A DNA stretch of 64,000 nucleotides from Xestospongia bergquistia. Lineage: Eukaryota > Porifera > Demospongiae > Haplosclerida > Petrosiidae. Location: positions 4,825,001 to 4,889,000 of the forward strand of contig OZ014421.1 of assembly GCA_963965975.1 (NCBI GenBank), written 5' to 3'. The translations under genes were made by a program, and so were the position numbers. The notes beneath the pieces are model-generated. The model had not been told where the DNA came from and made no database searches. It saw nothing but the letters and a program-made list of their open reading frames with translations. Positions 49,077-63,238 of this stretch are shown here, one piece after another. Position 1 is the first letter of the stretch; every line of letters starts with the position of its first letter.

Positions 49077-52000
49077 ATGCAAATCTTTATCAAAACATGT
49101 AGTACTGGAAAAACCATCACTCTTGAGGTCGAACCCTCTGATACCATTAAAAATGTCAAGTCTAAAATCCAAGACAAGGAAAGCATCCCATCAGGCCAGC
49201 AACAATTTAGCAAACAGCTGGAAGATAGTCACACACTTTCTGACTACATCATTCAAAATGAATCCGTCCTTCGTCTTCATCTAAAAACTGGTATGCTCAT
49301 CTATGCTAAGACACTTACCAGAAAGATTCCCCTTGTGGTTCAGCCTTCTGACAATGTTGAAAACATCAAAGCTAAAATTCATTGCAAGGAAGGAATCTTT
49401 CCAGACCAACAATGTCTAATCTTTACTGGTAAGCAACTGGAAGATGGATGCACATGTTCTGACTACAACATCCAAAAGGAGTCTACCCTCCATCTTGTAC
49501 TTTGTCTGAGGGGAGGAATGCAAATCTTCGTGAAGACACTTACTGGAAAGACCATCACCCTTGAAGTCGAATCTTATGACACTATAGAGAATATCAAGGA
49601 TAAAATCCAAGACAAGGAAGGCATTCCACCAGACCAGCAATGTCTAATCTTTGCTGGCAAGCAGCTGGAAGATGGATGCACACTTTCTGAATGCTATATT
49701 CAGAATGAATCTACCCTTCATCTTGTTCTTCATCTGAGGGGAGAAATGAAAATCTTTGTGAAGACACCTACTGGAAAGACCATCACCCTTGAGGTCGAAC
49801 CTTCTGACACCATTGAAAACGTCAAGGCTAAAATCCAAGACAAAGAAGGCATCCCACCAGACCAGCAACGTCTAATCTTTGCTGGCAAGCAGCTGAAAGA
49901 TGGATGCACACTTTCTGGCTACGGTATTCAGAATGAATCTATCCTCCATCTTGTTCTTCGTCTGAGGAGAGAAATGGAAATCTTTGTGAAGACACTTACT
50001 GGAAAGCCTGTCACCCTTAACGTTGAACCCTCTGACACTATTGAAAATGTCAAGGGAAAAATTGAAGACAAAGAAGATATTGTATCACACCCACAATGTC
50101 TAGTCTTTGCTGGCAAACAGCTGGAAGATGGCCGCACACTCTCTGACTACAACATTCAACATAAATCCACCCTTTTTCTTAATCTTGCTTGGAAAACTCG
50201 TATGGTAATTTTTGTTAAAATATTCACTGGAAAGAGAACCTCAATTGAGATCAAACCCTCTGACTCTATCATAAATGTCAAAGCTAAAATTGAAGCCAAG
50301 AAAAATATTCTAACAGACCACCAATGTCTGTTGTTTGCTGGAAGGCAGCTGGAAGATGGCCACACACTTTCTGACTACAACATCCAGAATGAGTCTACCA
50401 TTTTTCTTATAATGAAAATCTTTGTTGAGACATTTACTGGAAAAACCATCACCCTGGATGTTAAGCATTTTACTACAATTGAGACCATCAAGACCATTAT
50501 CCAAGATAAGGAAGGTATTCCTTCAGACTATCAATATCTGATATTTCCAAACGAATCACTCAAAAATGATTACACTCTTTCAGACTACAACATCAAAGGA
50601 AATGAAACAATCCTTCTGACTGTTACTAACGATGGTAAGACACTGTAGTAATCTGCCAATGTTTAATTACACTAGCTCATATAAATACCCTCAATCATAT
50701 TAATTCTTTATTAAAATTCTCTGTTGACTCTAGAATTTTTTATTTCGCAGCCTCTTTCTAATGAAAAAAGTGACTATAAATAAACACAATAGTTATTGCA
50801 TGTTGAGGCATGCCCATTGAGTATATTTTCCTAATTATTATTGTGACCAGTATATAGACTAGCATACATTTTATCAAGTTGCCATACAATGTATATTACC
50901 TTTATTACTGTTATCAATACATGTAATAATGAATTTATATCAATTTTTTTCACCACAGTTTTAAATACAGTTCATGAGTGGAATATTGACAGTGTTGATG
51001 AAGAGCAGGTCTTTGAGAAGCTAGAGTATGGAGTCAAGTTTGTTATTCCACCATCATCTGTACAAGAAAGTCAAAGTATTGACACTGAAGTCCAAGTTGT
51101 TACACCAAATGATCATGATGCTGAGTTTCCTTCTAATGTTGAGTCTGTCAGTTGTTTCTATAGTTTTCGAACATCAACAAAATTCTCTAAACCTGTTGAA
51201 CTTCATCTCCAACACAATGTTGAGTTGACGTCACAAGATGACAGTAAAAGGCTTGCATTTATTACTAGTAAAGGACCTCCACCTTATCGATTTGAGGTAT
51301 CTGATGTAGAGCAACATTTCAATGTTCACAACAACTCAGGAGCTATACTAGTATCTGAATCTGATGTTATATCTGGAATTGTTTGGGTAAAATCAGTAGA
51401 TGCTCCATTACCAGTGTACAGTTATGTTATGACATTCTACCTAAAGAAGATAATGGAATGTTGCTGGCAACTTAAGTTAGTAATAACACCAAATTTAGGA
51501 CCATTTATTGAAGTGAGTTTGATTATGATATTTTTAATCTTTACCTCTTGAAAAGCAATGTCAACTCAGAGAAATGAGTTATCTTAACTAAAGTTTCTTT
51601 CTTACTAGAGAACATGCTGTAGAACAAATCAAATTCATTGATTGCAATGTGCACTGGTACATTTGTCACTTTTTTCACATATAACTATGATAAAGCAATA
51701 CAAAATTTGAAATAATCCTATACCACACAGCACTAGTCCATAACAATTTTAGGACACCTAGTATACTCTATCAGCTAAATGAATATTAGGTTTCACTGAT
51801 TGAACAATAGTCTAGGTCTTTGAATAGTACCAAAGGTTTGTCAAGTCTCTAGTCTTCAACATAGACAAAGTCTAAGACTTTTGTAGCAACAAAAATACAA
51901 TAAAATAATCTTAAGACTATTTATTTTCACAATTATAATCTTATTTTTATTATAATATATAGAGTGTGAAAGTAGACACCAGTTTTAAAGGATGGACCAG

Positions 52001-54355
52001 AAGAGGTCCTATGTCATTCACCTTTAATGCAGACATTAATATAGTGACACTGGTAGAGAGCAATGACTACTATGATATCAAATCTATCAAAACACCAAAT
52101 CAAGTAGGCATACTCTGTTTGTGATACTATTATTACATATTCTATAGATCTCTAAAGAACAAGTTGATCAAATTAAAGCTGACTCAGCATTATTGTATTT
52201 ACATTATGAGATAAAACTAAAGGAAGGTCAGGTGCTCACTGATTTAGTGCTTAGTTTGATAGGAACTAAAGATGGAGAGAGTGTGACAATACCTCATTAT
52301 GAGTTGCTTGAGAAAACAGGTATGACATTAAATCATAAAATTATAGATAGTGGCTATTTGTATAGTATAGGAAGTGCATACTTCAATGAGAAATTAATAC
52401 TATATACCCCAGACCCAATACCCTAAACATTAGAACCTAAATATATTAATTTTGCATTAGAGTATGCACTTCTTGTGCCGTGCAAATACAACTACATAAT
52501 TTATATTATAATGGTCTAGATCCAGCTGTTAGTTCATCCAATGCTGAGTCAGCTAGATTAGAAGTAAAAAGTGAAATGTTAGGTAAGAAAGGTCAACATA
52601 AATACATTGGATTACATGTAATGTAATTTCATTGCTATCATGTTGATCATTATGGTATATAGCCAGTGGCACTACTCAGTCAGAATTTTTATTGCCATAC
52701 ACATACTCCTGCTAATAAGAAATAAATAATTATTTTCTTTTGACTTAGATAAAGAGCCAAAAAAGAAACATCTCATGTCTCTCCTTCATTCTATTAAGTA
52801 TCAATGGAATATCATTGGTGAACAACTCAATGTACAATATGGCCAAATAAAGTCTGCAGAACACAATGTTACATATAATGATACTATGAAGCTCTCAGAG
52901 GTATTACAAGTATGGATAGATAAGAGATCATATCCAGTGTCTTGGAGGGTCATTCTTATTACCATTGAGGAACCTCCTGTTGGTAATATTAAAGTTGGGG
53001 ATAAGATAAGACAGTTCCTAAATCGACCTGACATATACTATCAATATTGTTGTGATCAACAATCAAGTTAGTTATAATATTAACACTCTATAATCATTAT
53101 TACTTTTGTTTAGTGTTTCAACATTTTCCTACATTTGCTGCTCCGCCCCCAATTAAAACCAAATGTAAGTCTACATTTCAAGGCAGGACAAATCTATGGA
53201 ACTATTGTCAATAATTTCATAAATTGCACTTATTGTTAGTAATAATAACTAGAATGAACAATTTGCAGTATTAATGTATACCAGGTAGTTTTGGAGGGAG
53301 AAAATATAGCCAAATTTGGTGAATTGGGTTTTGTTTACCAAACTTTATCCTCCAATATTTTAATTAGGTTCTGGTAGTAGGCAGAAGAAGTCATTTGCCA
53401 TAGACTGCATGACCACATGTGGGACACGTAATCTATACTATCTATGCATTCACCAAATATAGTTTTACAAAATTATCTACCTTATGGTAATTAAGTACAT
53501 AATAGTTTCCCTTAATTCAGTATATATGAAATCTATTTTTAAAAGTACACATTAACAACATTGATTTGTTTTTATAGCTCCAGCTCCACCTGTACGTTAT
53601 ATTACTAATACTGAAAGCAAAGAGTCTAAACAAGAAATTACAGATGGTAATAATATATATCTAATTCATGTACTTGTGTGTTTTGATTGTAAAGTTTCTT
53701 TATTCTAGAGACAAGAAACTCATTAGTAAAAGTTGAAATTCAAGGCTTGCACGAATATTTCAAAGTTCTGGAAAACATCATTACTAGACAATCTCAAGTT
53801 ATCATGTCTACCATTACATGTAAAGAACCTTCAGCTTCAATCAGATCTGGTGGAGTACTTCCAATGTCATCAGTTCCTCGTAGAAGACCTATTAGTATGC
53901 CAGTTATTGTTGCCATGGATACTTTCAGTACTCGCGACAAGTGGTTCAGTCCTTCCTTTAAATCACACATCAAGGGATACAATCTTTGTTTTAGTGTCAC
54001 TAAAGTCCAGATCAAAGGAGGATGTAACAGATGTCTTGAGCTTCAATCTTATATTCTTCCTGGACTTGATGATGATCATTTATCATGGCCATTTGAAGGA
54101 CTTATCATAGTTAAAATACTCAATCAACTTGATGAGTCACGAGGCAATCATACATACATGTTTGAATATGATCAAGATAATTACGAGGGAATGAGAGTGT
54201 TGTCGCAATCGAGAGAGAAAATTAACCCAAAATATAGTGTTTCTTCACCTCTCTTACTGTCTGAACTCGACGAGAACAAAGAGAAGAACTGTCAATATTT
54301 AGTAGACGATTGCCTCAAATTTAGTGTAACCTGCATCTTAAATTATGTTTTGTAG
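49077..54355 (+). CDS. polyubiquitin-like x7 / ZU5 / UPA-like / death domain / MATH (TRAF) fusion protein
   Basis: Exon 1 (49077-50634) encodes seven head-to-tail ubiquitin-like units starting at 49077, 49293, 49518, 49746, 49974, 50202 and 50412. Only unit 2 keeps LRGG before the next Met; the others end LKTG, LRGE, LRRE, WKTR, or lack a tail. Unit 1 has lost the residues around Ile44. The exon ends GATG|GTAAGA in phase 1 and joins in frame to 50959. There [20 protein letters not shown] starts a ZU5-type beta domain (to about 51400). A UPA-like region follows (51961-52320), then a death domain in exon 6 (about 52750-53070: [20 protein letters not shown]), two short Pro-rich exons, and a C-terminal MATH/TRAF domain (53709-54355: [40 protein letters not shown]). 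Every junction I checked keeps frame. About 1190 residues. Predicted cytoplasmic signalling scaffold. Main doubt: exon 1 and the ZU5 part could be two genes. Confidence 0.72.
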
Positions 54356-54918
54356 TTTTTGTAGCTTATAATAAGTAATTAATTTTTTTGTAGATATTGT
54401 TTATTTTAATAACTTACAAAATATTTGTCTAGTTGGTTGTTTCACACAGAAGCCTCGTATAATTTTTATTAGCTCCTGATATTGATTGTAGATACCTTCA
54501 GTACTTATGATAATTGGTTCAGTCCTTTTTAGTGGACAGATTCCTAAACTTTTTTAGTTTTAATACTGCTATGGAGTCAGACTCAACTTGTCTATTTTAA
54601 CTACAAAATACTTATTCATGTTTGATGGAGTGTTTACATAGAGGACTTCTATAATATTATAATAGTTGTGGATATCTCAAGATACCTTTGGTCATACTAT
54701 GGATTGCAATGGAACTGCTCTAGACATCCATTTTAAACGCAGTTTCTCATTACTAAAGTGAACATAAAACATTTCATCTATAATACACTGTGTTTAAAAT
54801 GTGTCTAAAAGCAATGTTATGGCACAGAACGCGCGTATCTTTACGTAAATCCTATTATGTATTTATCTTATTACTACATGCCACTCCCCCTAGTACCCAC
54901 GTGGTTGTTGTCTAACAA
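54356..54918. other. intergenic region before TilS, no gene supported
   Basis: 3' UTR of the fusion gene and TilS promoter. cacgtgg sits about 20 bp before the TilS start. No further gene seen. Confidence 0.5.
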
Positions 54919-57175
54919 ATGGTGTCTGTTAATGCCTTTTCTACTGTACTCTCGCGATTGACAATTCCACAGACTTCATCTGTTGGTTAGTTCATATAGT
55001 AGAATTTATAGTAGCTATTAGCTATTTTTATATCTGTTAATTTAGGAGTAGCAGTTTCTGGAGGCAGTGATAGCATTGCCCTTTTGTATCTTGCTACAAA
55101 AGTCTTTCAAAATGTCCTAGGTATAACTGTGGATCATCAGTGAGTTAAGTAATGTTTTCAGTATACTCTGAGCCATCACTGAGATCATCAAATATACTCA
55201 CAGGATTTGATGCCAAATTGATTGATAAATACATTAGAGGGCAATAATTTGTCAATGGAGTACAACATTCTTGTTTTAAGAAACTAGCCTTCAATCCAGT
55301 AGTACTTGATATCATAGTAGATCACTAATGAGCTTTAATGTAGATATAATCATAGCCACTAAAGATTAGTTTGTATTATTTACTGTACAGGATTCGACCA
55401 GAGAGTAGAGATGAAGCAATAAAGGCTGGAGGCATTGTCAAAAGGCTAGGTTAGATATCCTTTAATTACTTAATTAATAATAACTAATAACTACAGGAGC
55501 TGATCATGAACTGGTAACTCTGAAATGGCCAGAGGGTCTTCCCACTCATGGAAGAATTCAAATGGCATGTCGTGATAAGCGTTATCAATCATTACTTGAT
55601 ATATGTACTAAGAGGAGTCTTAAAGTATTATTAATAGGACATCATCAAAATGATCAATTAGGTAAAGATAGATTGATGGATGGATGGATCAATAGATAGA
55701 ATGGATGGATGGATAAACAGATTTATAGGTGATAATGACTGTTGACATGTTTTTGATTTTTCAATTTTAATTTCTTTTTATTAGAGACAGCGATGTATCG
55801 TTTAGCAAGAAACAGTAGATTTGATGGTCTTGCTGGTATCCTACCTGTTGTACAATTTGATTACAATCCTCATGTCACTATCTACAGACCTTTACTTGAC
55901 TTTAACAAAGTATGTATTGTAATCTAATGTCTTTATAAACTAGTTATGATAGGACTTGTTAAGACAAGTTTGTATAGATAATAACTTAACTTGGATTGAA
56001 GACCCAACCAATTCTCATCCTGTGTTTTGGCGTAATGTTATCAGACAAGTCATGAATGATTATCCTCATTTACAAGAGGGAATTGTTGATTTTAGTAAGA
56101 CATGTGCTAATGCAAGAAGAAAAGCTGAAAATGAAGGTAAATATAGAGTAAGAAATAATGTAGATGTGTTTTTTCACTGGAATTTAATTTTTACAAAGAG
56201 ACGAATATGTGAAAATTGAATTATAGGAAGTGATTGAATATTAAATTATAGGAAGTGATTGAAAATATGAATCATGTGTAAATTGCTAACATGAATTATT
56301 TGAAACAAAATGTGTAAATTATAAACTATTAATAATTAGAGTGGTCTGGAGTATGAACACAGACACACTATAATAAGATTTACATATACCACTAGTTAAA
56401 TAAGGTATTTATATTAACAAAAGATACAAAAGCAATAGCTATAATATAATAATACAGTTCTATGTTAATTTTAATCTTTACATTTGTTCTCCTAGTATGT
56501 CAAGCTTTGGATAAAGGGACAAAGATAAACAAGGAATATGGTCATGTTCTCGTTAACTATAATACGTTCTTTCAACTCTCTCGTCCAGTAGCTCTTAGAT
56601 TACTACAAGTGATAATGCAGTATGTTACTGGAACATTTAAATCATTTCGTAGCAAGACTATGAATCAGTTATACAACTACTTTGAAGATGGTCGTATGAT
56701 GAGAAATTTTAACATTGCCAATTGTATTGTCTTTCCTGTCAATGAGAGTTGTTTTTGTATTGCTCGTCATAAACCTCCAAAAATAGAAAGAGATAATTCA
56801 AGTTACCTAACACCTATCAAGATTGGAGAGATGGTCAATTGGGATAATCGTTTTAATATAACACTCTCCTATTTGTCACAAGGTCGTCAATCATTGAACA
56901 AGAAACCTAATTGTAGTCCTCAAACATTTTATATTCGTCATTTGCTTGATCGAGATAGTCAACTTTTTCAAAAGGGTGTTCGAAAGATTCGTAGTATCAA
57001 ATTGCCTCATGTATTAATACGTGGAGGTCTCCCAGTGATTGTAGATGATAATGATCATGTTGTATTGATACCACATTTCAAAGTTATTGACAAATCATAT
57101 GGAATCACTTGTACATGTAATTTTAAACAAAAGAGAGCACTTAAAGAATGGATCAAATTACAACCCATCAACTAA
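54919..57175 (+). CDS. TILS: tRNA(Ile)-lysidine synthase (TilS), nuclear gene, probably mitochondrial
   Basis: TilS converts C34 of tRNA-Ile(CAU) to lysidine, using ATP and lysine, so that it decodes AUA and is charged with isoleucine. Exons read: MVSVNAFSTVLSRL...SSV, then GVAVSGGSDSIALLYLA with the N-type ATP-pyrophosphatase P-loop SGGxDS. Next come IRPESRDEAIKAGG, LIGHHQNDQLETAMYRLARN (the TilS HHxxDQxET motif) and WIEDPTNSHPVFWRNVIRQV (the ED-x-(T/S)N...RN motif). A long C-terminal exon (about 56496-57175) holds the tRNA-binding part. Phases match at each junction (for example Glu|Val across 56146/56497). The Ser/Thr/Arg-rich N-terminus could be a weak mitochondrial signal. Real introns exclude bacterial contamination. 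Confidence 0.85.
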
Positions 57176-57176
57176 T

Positions 57177-57702
57177 TAGTATTATTATTAATTGTATGAT
57201 ATCTCATTTTACATCACTTATTTCTAAAGATATTTTTGGTGGCAGTTTTTAGTTTTGTTATGATGTAAGCTAGTTAAATTTGCATGTAGCCTGCTTTTAA
57301 GAGGACAACTATGGAAGCAATGGCTAGCAGTCTATATAACCAGTTGTAAGTAGTAAATTGTTATAGTAGACTAGTTACAAACTGAACAACACTTACTAGA
57401 TATCATTAGTATTTGTTTTGCTATTTAGTGTAAACATATAAAATTTGAACTCTGTTGATGAAGAGGTTGGTCTAGCTAGAATACACACAACATCATGTCA
57501 CGTGGTATATGATAATTGTCTTGTTGATTAACAATAGTTGGAAACCAAAGCAAAATTTTATTTTATAGAATAATAACAACAACTTATATAACAGTATAAA
57601 CACAGACTCAAGTGATTATCTGAGAAAGAATACATCATATTATTTAATATAGTTGTGTCAGTAGCTGTTACTGTGAATTAGTCAATTTATGTTAATATCA
57701 TT
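57177..57702. other. intergenic region between TilS and DNLZ 3' ends, no gene supported
   Basis: Convergent 3' ends, AT-rich. Only 3' UTR-like sequence is seen. Confidence 0.5.
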
Positions 57703-58323
57703 TTATTTTAAGGATAATAGCTCATTAAAATCTTCCGATGTTAACTCTACTGTATCACCTGTTAAAGCTCTGACAACTTCTTCTCCTTTCTCTGCCAAAA
57801 TAGACTCAATATTTCTAAATAAAATATGTGTACAAGTTAGAGAGCTAGCATGATTATTTTGAGCTTACGTTTTATATTTTCCAAACCATCCTAAGTTATC
57901 AGCTATCAAATGTAAGTTCTTACAACCTGGACATCTTACTAATACCACACCATTTGTATATGCCTGTTTAGAGAACTGTTGTGTTGAGCGAATCTGACAA
58001 ACCTTACATGTATATGTGATTTGTAATTGTCCCTTGGTCTGACTGTGTTGATTGTGTTTGTTTTCAACTTGACCAACAATTGAACAGTAGTCTCTTGTGT
58101 ATTGTCTATTATAATGAAATAACAATAGTTGAAAGAACTGCAAACTTCTTCTGTTGGTAGCATTTTTTGTGAAGTAATTCAAGCATAATGCTGTTGAGTG
58201 TTCTGGCCTTGTATGAGTCATCGAGTAGTTATAATTCCTTAGAATCTTTAGATTTTGGTGTCTTGGAAATTGTTGCAAAGTTAGTGTAATTTTTTGCTGT
58301 AGGTATCTCAATGAAACAGCCAT
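57703..58323 (-). CDS. DNLZ: DNL-type zinc finger protein (mitochondrial Hsp70 escort, ZIM17/HEP1)
   Basis: A matrix zinc protein that keeps mitochondrial Hsp70 soluble and active in protein import. Two exons, 57869-58323 and 57703-57814, join in frame (AAA AC|A AAT). The zinc-finger core is intact: [19 protein letters not shown] with C-x2-C, and [20 protein letters not shown] with the second C-x2-C and the DNLGWF signature of the family. The N-terminal ~80 residues are basic and Ser/Thr/Gln-rich with few acidic residues, as expected of a mitochondrial presequence. The start chosen is the first ATG ([19 protein letters not shown]). It shares a 271-bp divergent promoter region with EDF1. Confidence 0.92.
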
Positions 58324-58594
58324 AGTGTATAATAACGATTCTACTTCCAAGGGAACAAAATAGAGTGATCCGTATTTGAATATATTAAAATTCCAATGTG
58401 ACAATGCAAATAATTTCTCTCTCACACTATTATTGCATTATTTGTGTCTATTATAGTAAAAATTACTATTACTTATCTGTTCAATTACCAACTAGTAATA
58501 CTTATGCTAACAAGAAAGATCACTCACCAAAAAGATCACAAAAGAGGGTCAGAATTAGTGCTCACTAATTAGAGATAGTGAATGCAAACCAAAC
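58324..58594. promoter_or_regulatory. divergent promoter region of DNLZ and EDF1
   Basis: 271 bp between the start codons of two oppositely oriented genes. No clear TATA box. Confidence 0.5.
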
Positions 58595-60074
58595 ATGGCT
58601 ACTGGTGGAGATGATTGGGACGAAGTGACGTATCTTCGTAAGAAGACACCCAAATCTGCTGAAACTAGATCAGAAAAAGTAAGGACTAGCTGTAAGTTAA
58701 AAGATATTTTATTAATGAAGCTGTTTACTAAAATATAACACAAACCATGATTTATTATTGTTATTTTTCACAGGCTGTCAACCAAGCTCAAAGAAGAGGG
58801 GAACAAATTGATACATCTAAAAAATGTGAGTAAATTTTACTAAGCTATTTTATTTTATTTTACAATAGATTCTGCTGGTACAAATAAACAAAAAGTTGCA
58901 GCAAAAGATACTGCTAGACTTGATCGTGAAACAGAGGAACTAAGACGTAAGTGATTTTGACTTAGTATATAAAATGTATATGTATCTTATTGACAGACGA
59001 CCGGGTTTCTCACGACCTTGGACGGGCTCTGCAACAAGCTAGAACAGCCAAAGGAATGACCCAAAAAGATTTAGCAACAGTAAGTGAGAAATGATAGTCA
59101 AGATTGTTTGTATCTTTATTGATTTTCATGGAATTTTTATACCAACATTTTAATATCTCATGTCTTTAAGAACAAATATTGTTATTTTCATGTGATGTAG
59201 AGATAATGACCAAAATTAAATTTTACTGAATTGGTTCTGAAGTGATGTTTTTGAAATTTGGCAATGTAATGAATTCTTGTTAAGAAACAAATTAAATTAA
59301 ATTGTAGGTTATGGTATTAAATTTTGGCAATAGAATTTGCAAAAAAGTTGTCAATTAGATTATCAATTTTAACCCTTTCCAATAAATCTCACTACAAGGT
59401 ATTTTATAAACTAATCAATGTGGGTACACAAAGTCATTGCGACAATTAAGATTTTGTATACTAAGAAATACCAGACCACCTCATGCTGGAAGAGGTGATA
59501 GTCAGTGGACTAGATTATAGGTTATATAAAACTTAAAATATACATATGATTACATATACATTGAGAATGTATTTAAAAGTTTGAATACAGTATTGATCCA
59601 TCAACTATACGGAAAGTAGTGTGCTTTCAAGTGATCATTTATGTTTCAATTATGCTAAATAATACATTTATGTTTAGGTTTTGTATATAAAATAAATAAT
59701 TATATATAACTATTTTTGTACTACAAAATCTCTTTGTTGGTTAATGGGTGACATAATTAGGTATTGACAGAGTTAAGCATTCAACATTGTGTCTTGTGAT
59801 TATTATGTTTTGTTCTCCTTTTAGAGAATCAATGAGAAGCCTCAAGTAGTCAATGACTATGAAAGTGGCCGGGCTATACCTAACCAACAAATAATATCAA
59901 AGTTAGAGAGAGCTGTAGGTCAGTAATCATCTTGTGTGTTAACTTCATTATATAAAGTGTCAAAAGGGAGTTCCCAGTGACAGTTGTATTGTTCTCCCTT
60001 TACACTTAGGAGTGAAGTTAAGAGGAAGAGATATTGGTAGTCCTCTTAATCCACCAAGTGCTAAGAAGAAATAA
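58595..60074 (+). CDS. EDF1: multiprotein bridging factor 1 / EDF1
   Basis: A conserved coactivator and ribosome-collision sensor. Exons: the first (58595 on) encodes [20 protein letters not shown]. Later exons read [36 protein letters not shown], and a Cro/C1-type [58 protein letters not shown]. The last exon ends [11 protein letters not shown] with stop at 60072-60074. Length of about 150 residues is normal. A long intron of about 740 bp (59080-59824) has no recognisable content. Confidence 0.95.
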
Positions 60075-60287
60075 AACCTGTTTACAGTTACTGTATCATA
60101 GTTGAATTTTCTCTAGAGTAGGTTTTTTGAATAATAAAATGACATGTGTATATGTTCCTTGCTCTTCTTAATTTTTATCTGTTACTTTTTTGTTATTCAA
60201 AAATCAACTTTTAATAATAACTCTCATGAGATTGAAACTGAAAATCATATGATTAACTGAAAAGTGTTATTAATTGCAGGGTCATTC

Positions 60288-63014
<2,727 letters not shown>

Positions 63015-63238
63015 GATAGTTTAAGAATACTTCAATAAAGTAACTCTATTGGGAATAAGCAAATATAACATACAGTTCCGTAATCCGGTATGATAGACAA
63101 AACATACACAGATAACAATGAAAGAAAAACAGAAGTGCTCTAATAAAAGCCCAACGCAGGAAGCTTCACCTCTAAACGAAACAAAACCACGCCCATACTG
63201 CATGCTGTGTTGTATACCTACAGACTTAACTATAGATG
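63015..63238. promoter_or_regulatory. divergent promoter region of LSM2 and PSMB1
   Basis: About 224 bp between the start codons of the two divergent genes. No clear TATA box. Confidence 0.5.

Noticed and set aside
54919..57175. TilS as bacterial contamination
   Set aside because: The frame is split by several GT-AG introns with consistent phases and sits between sponge genes.
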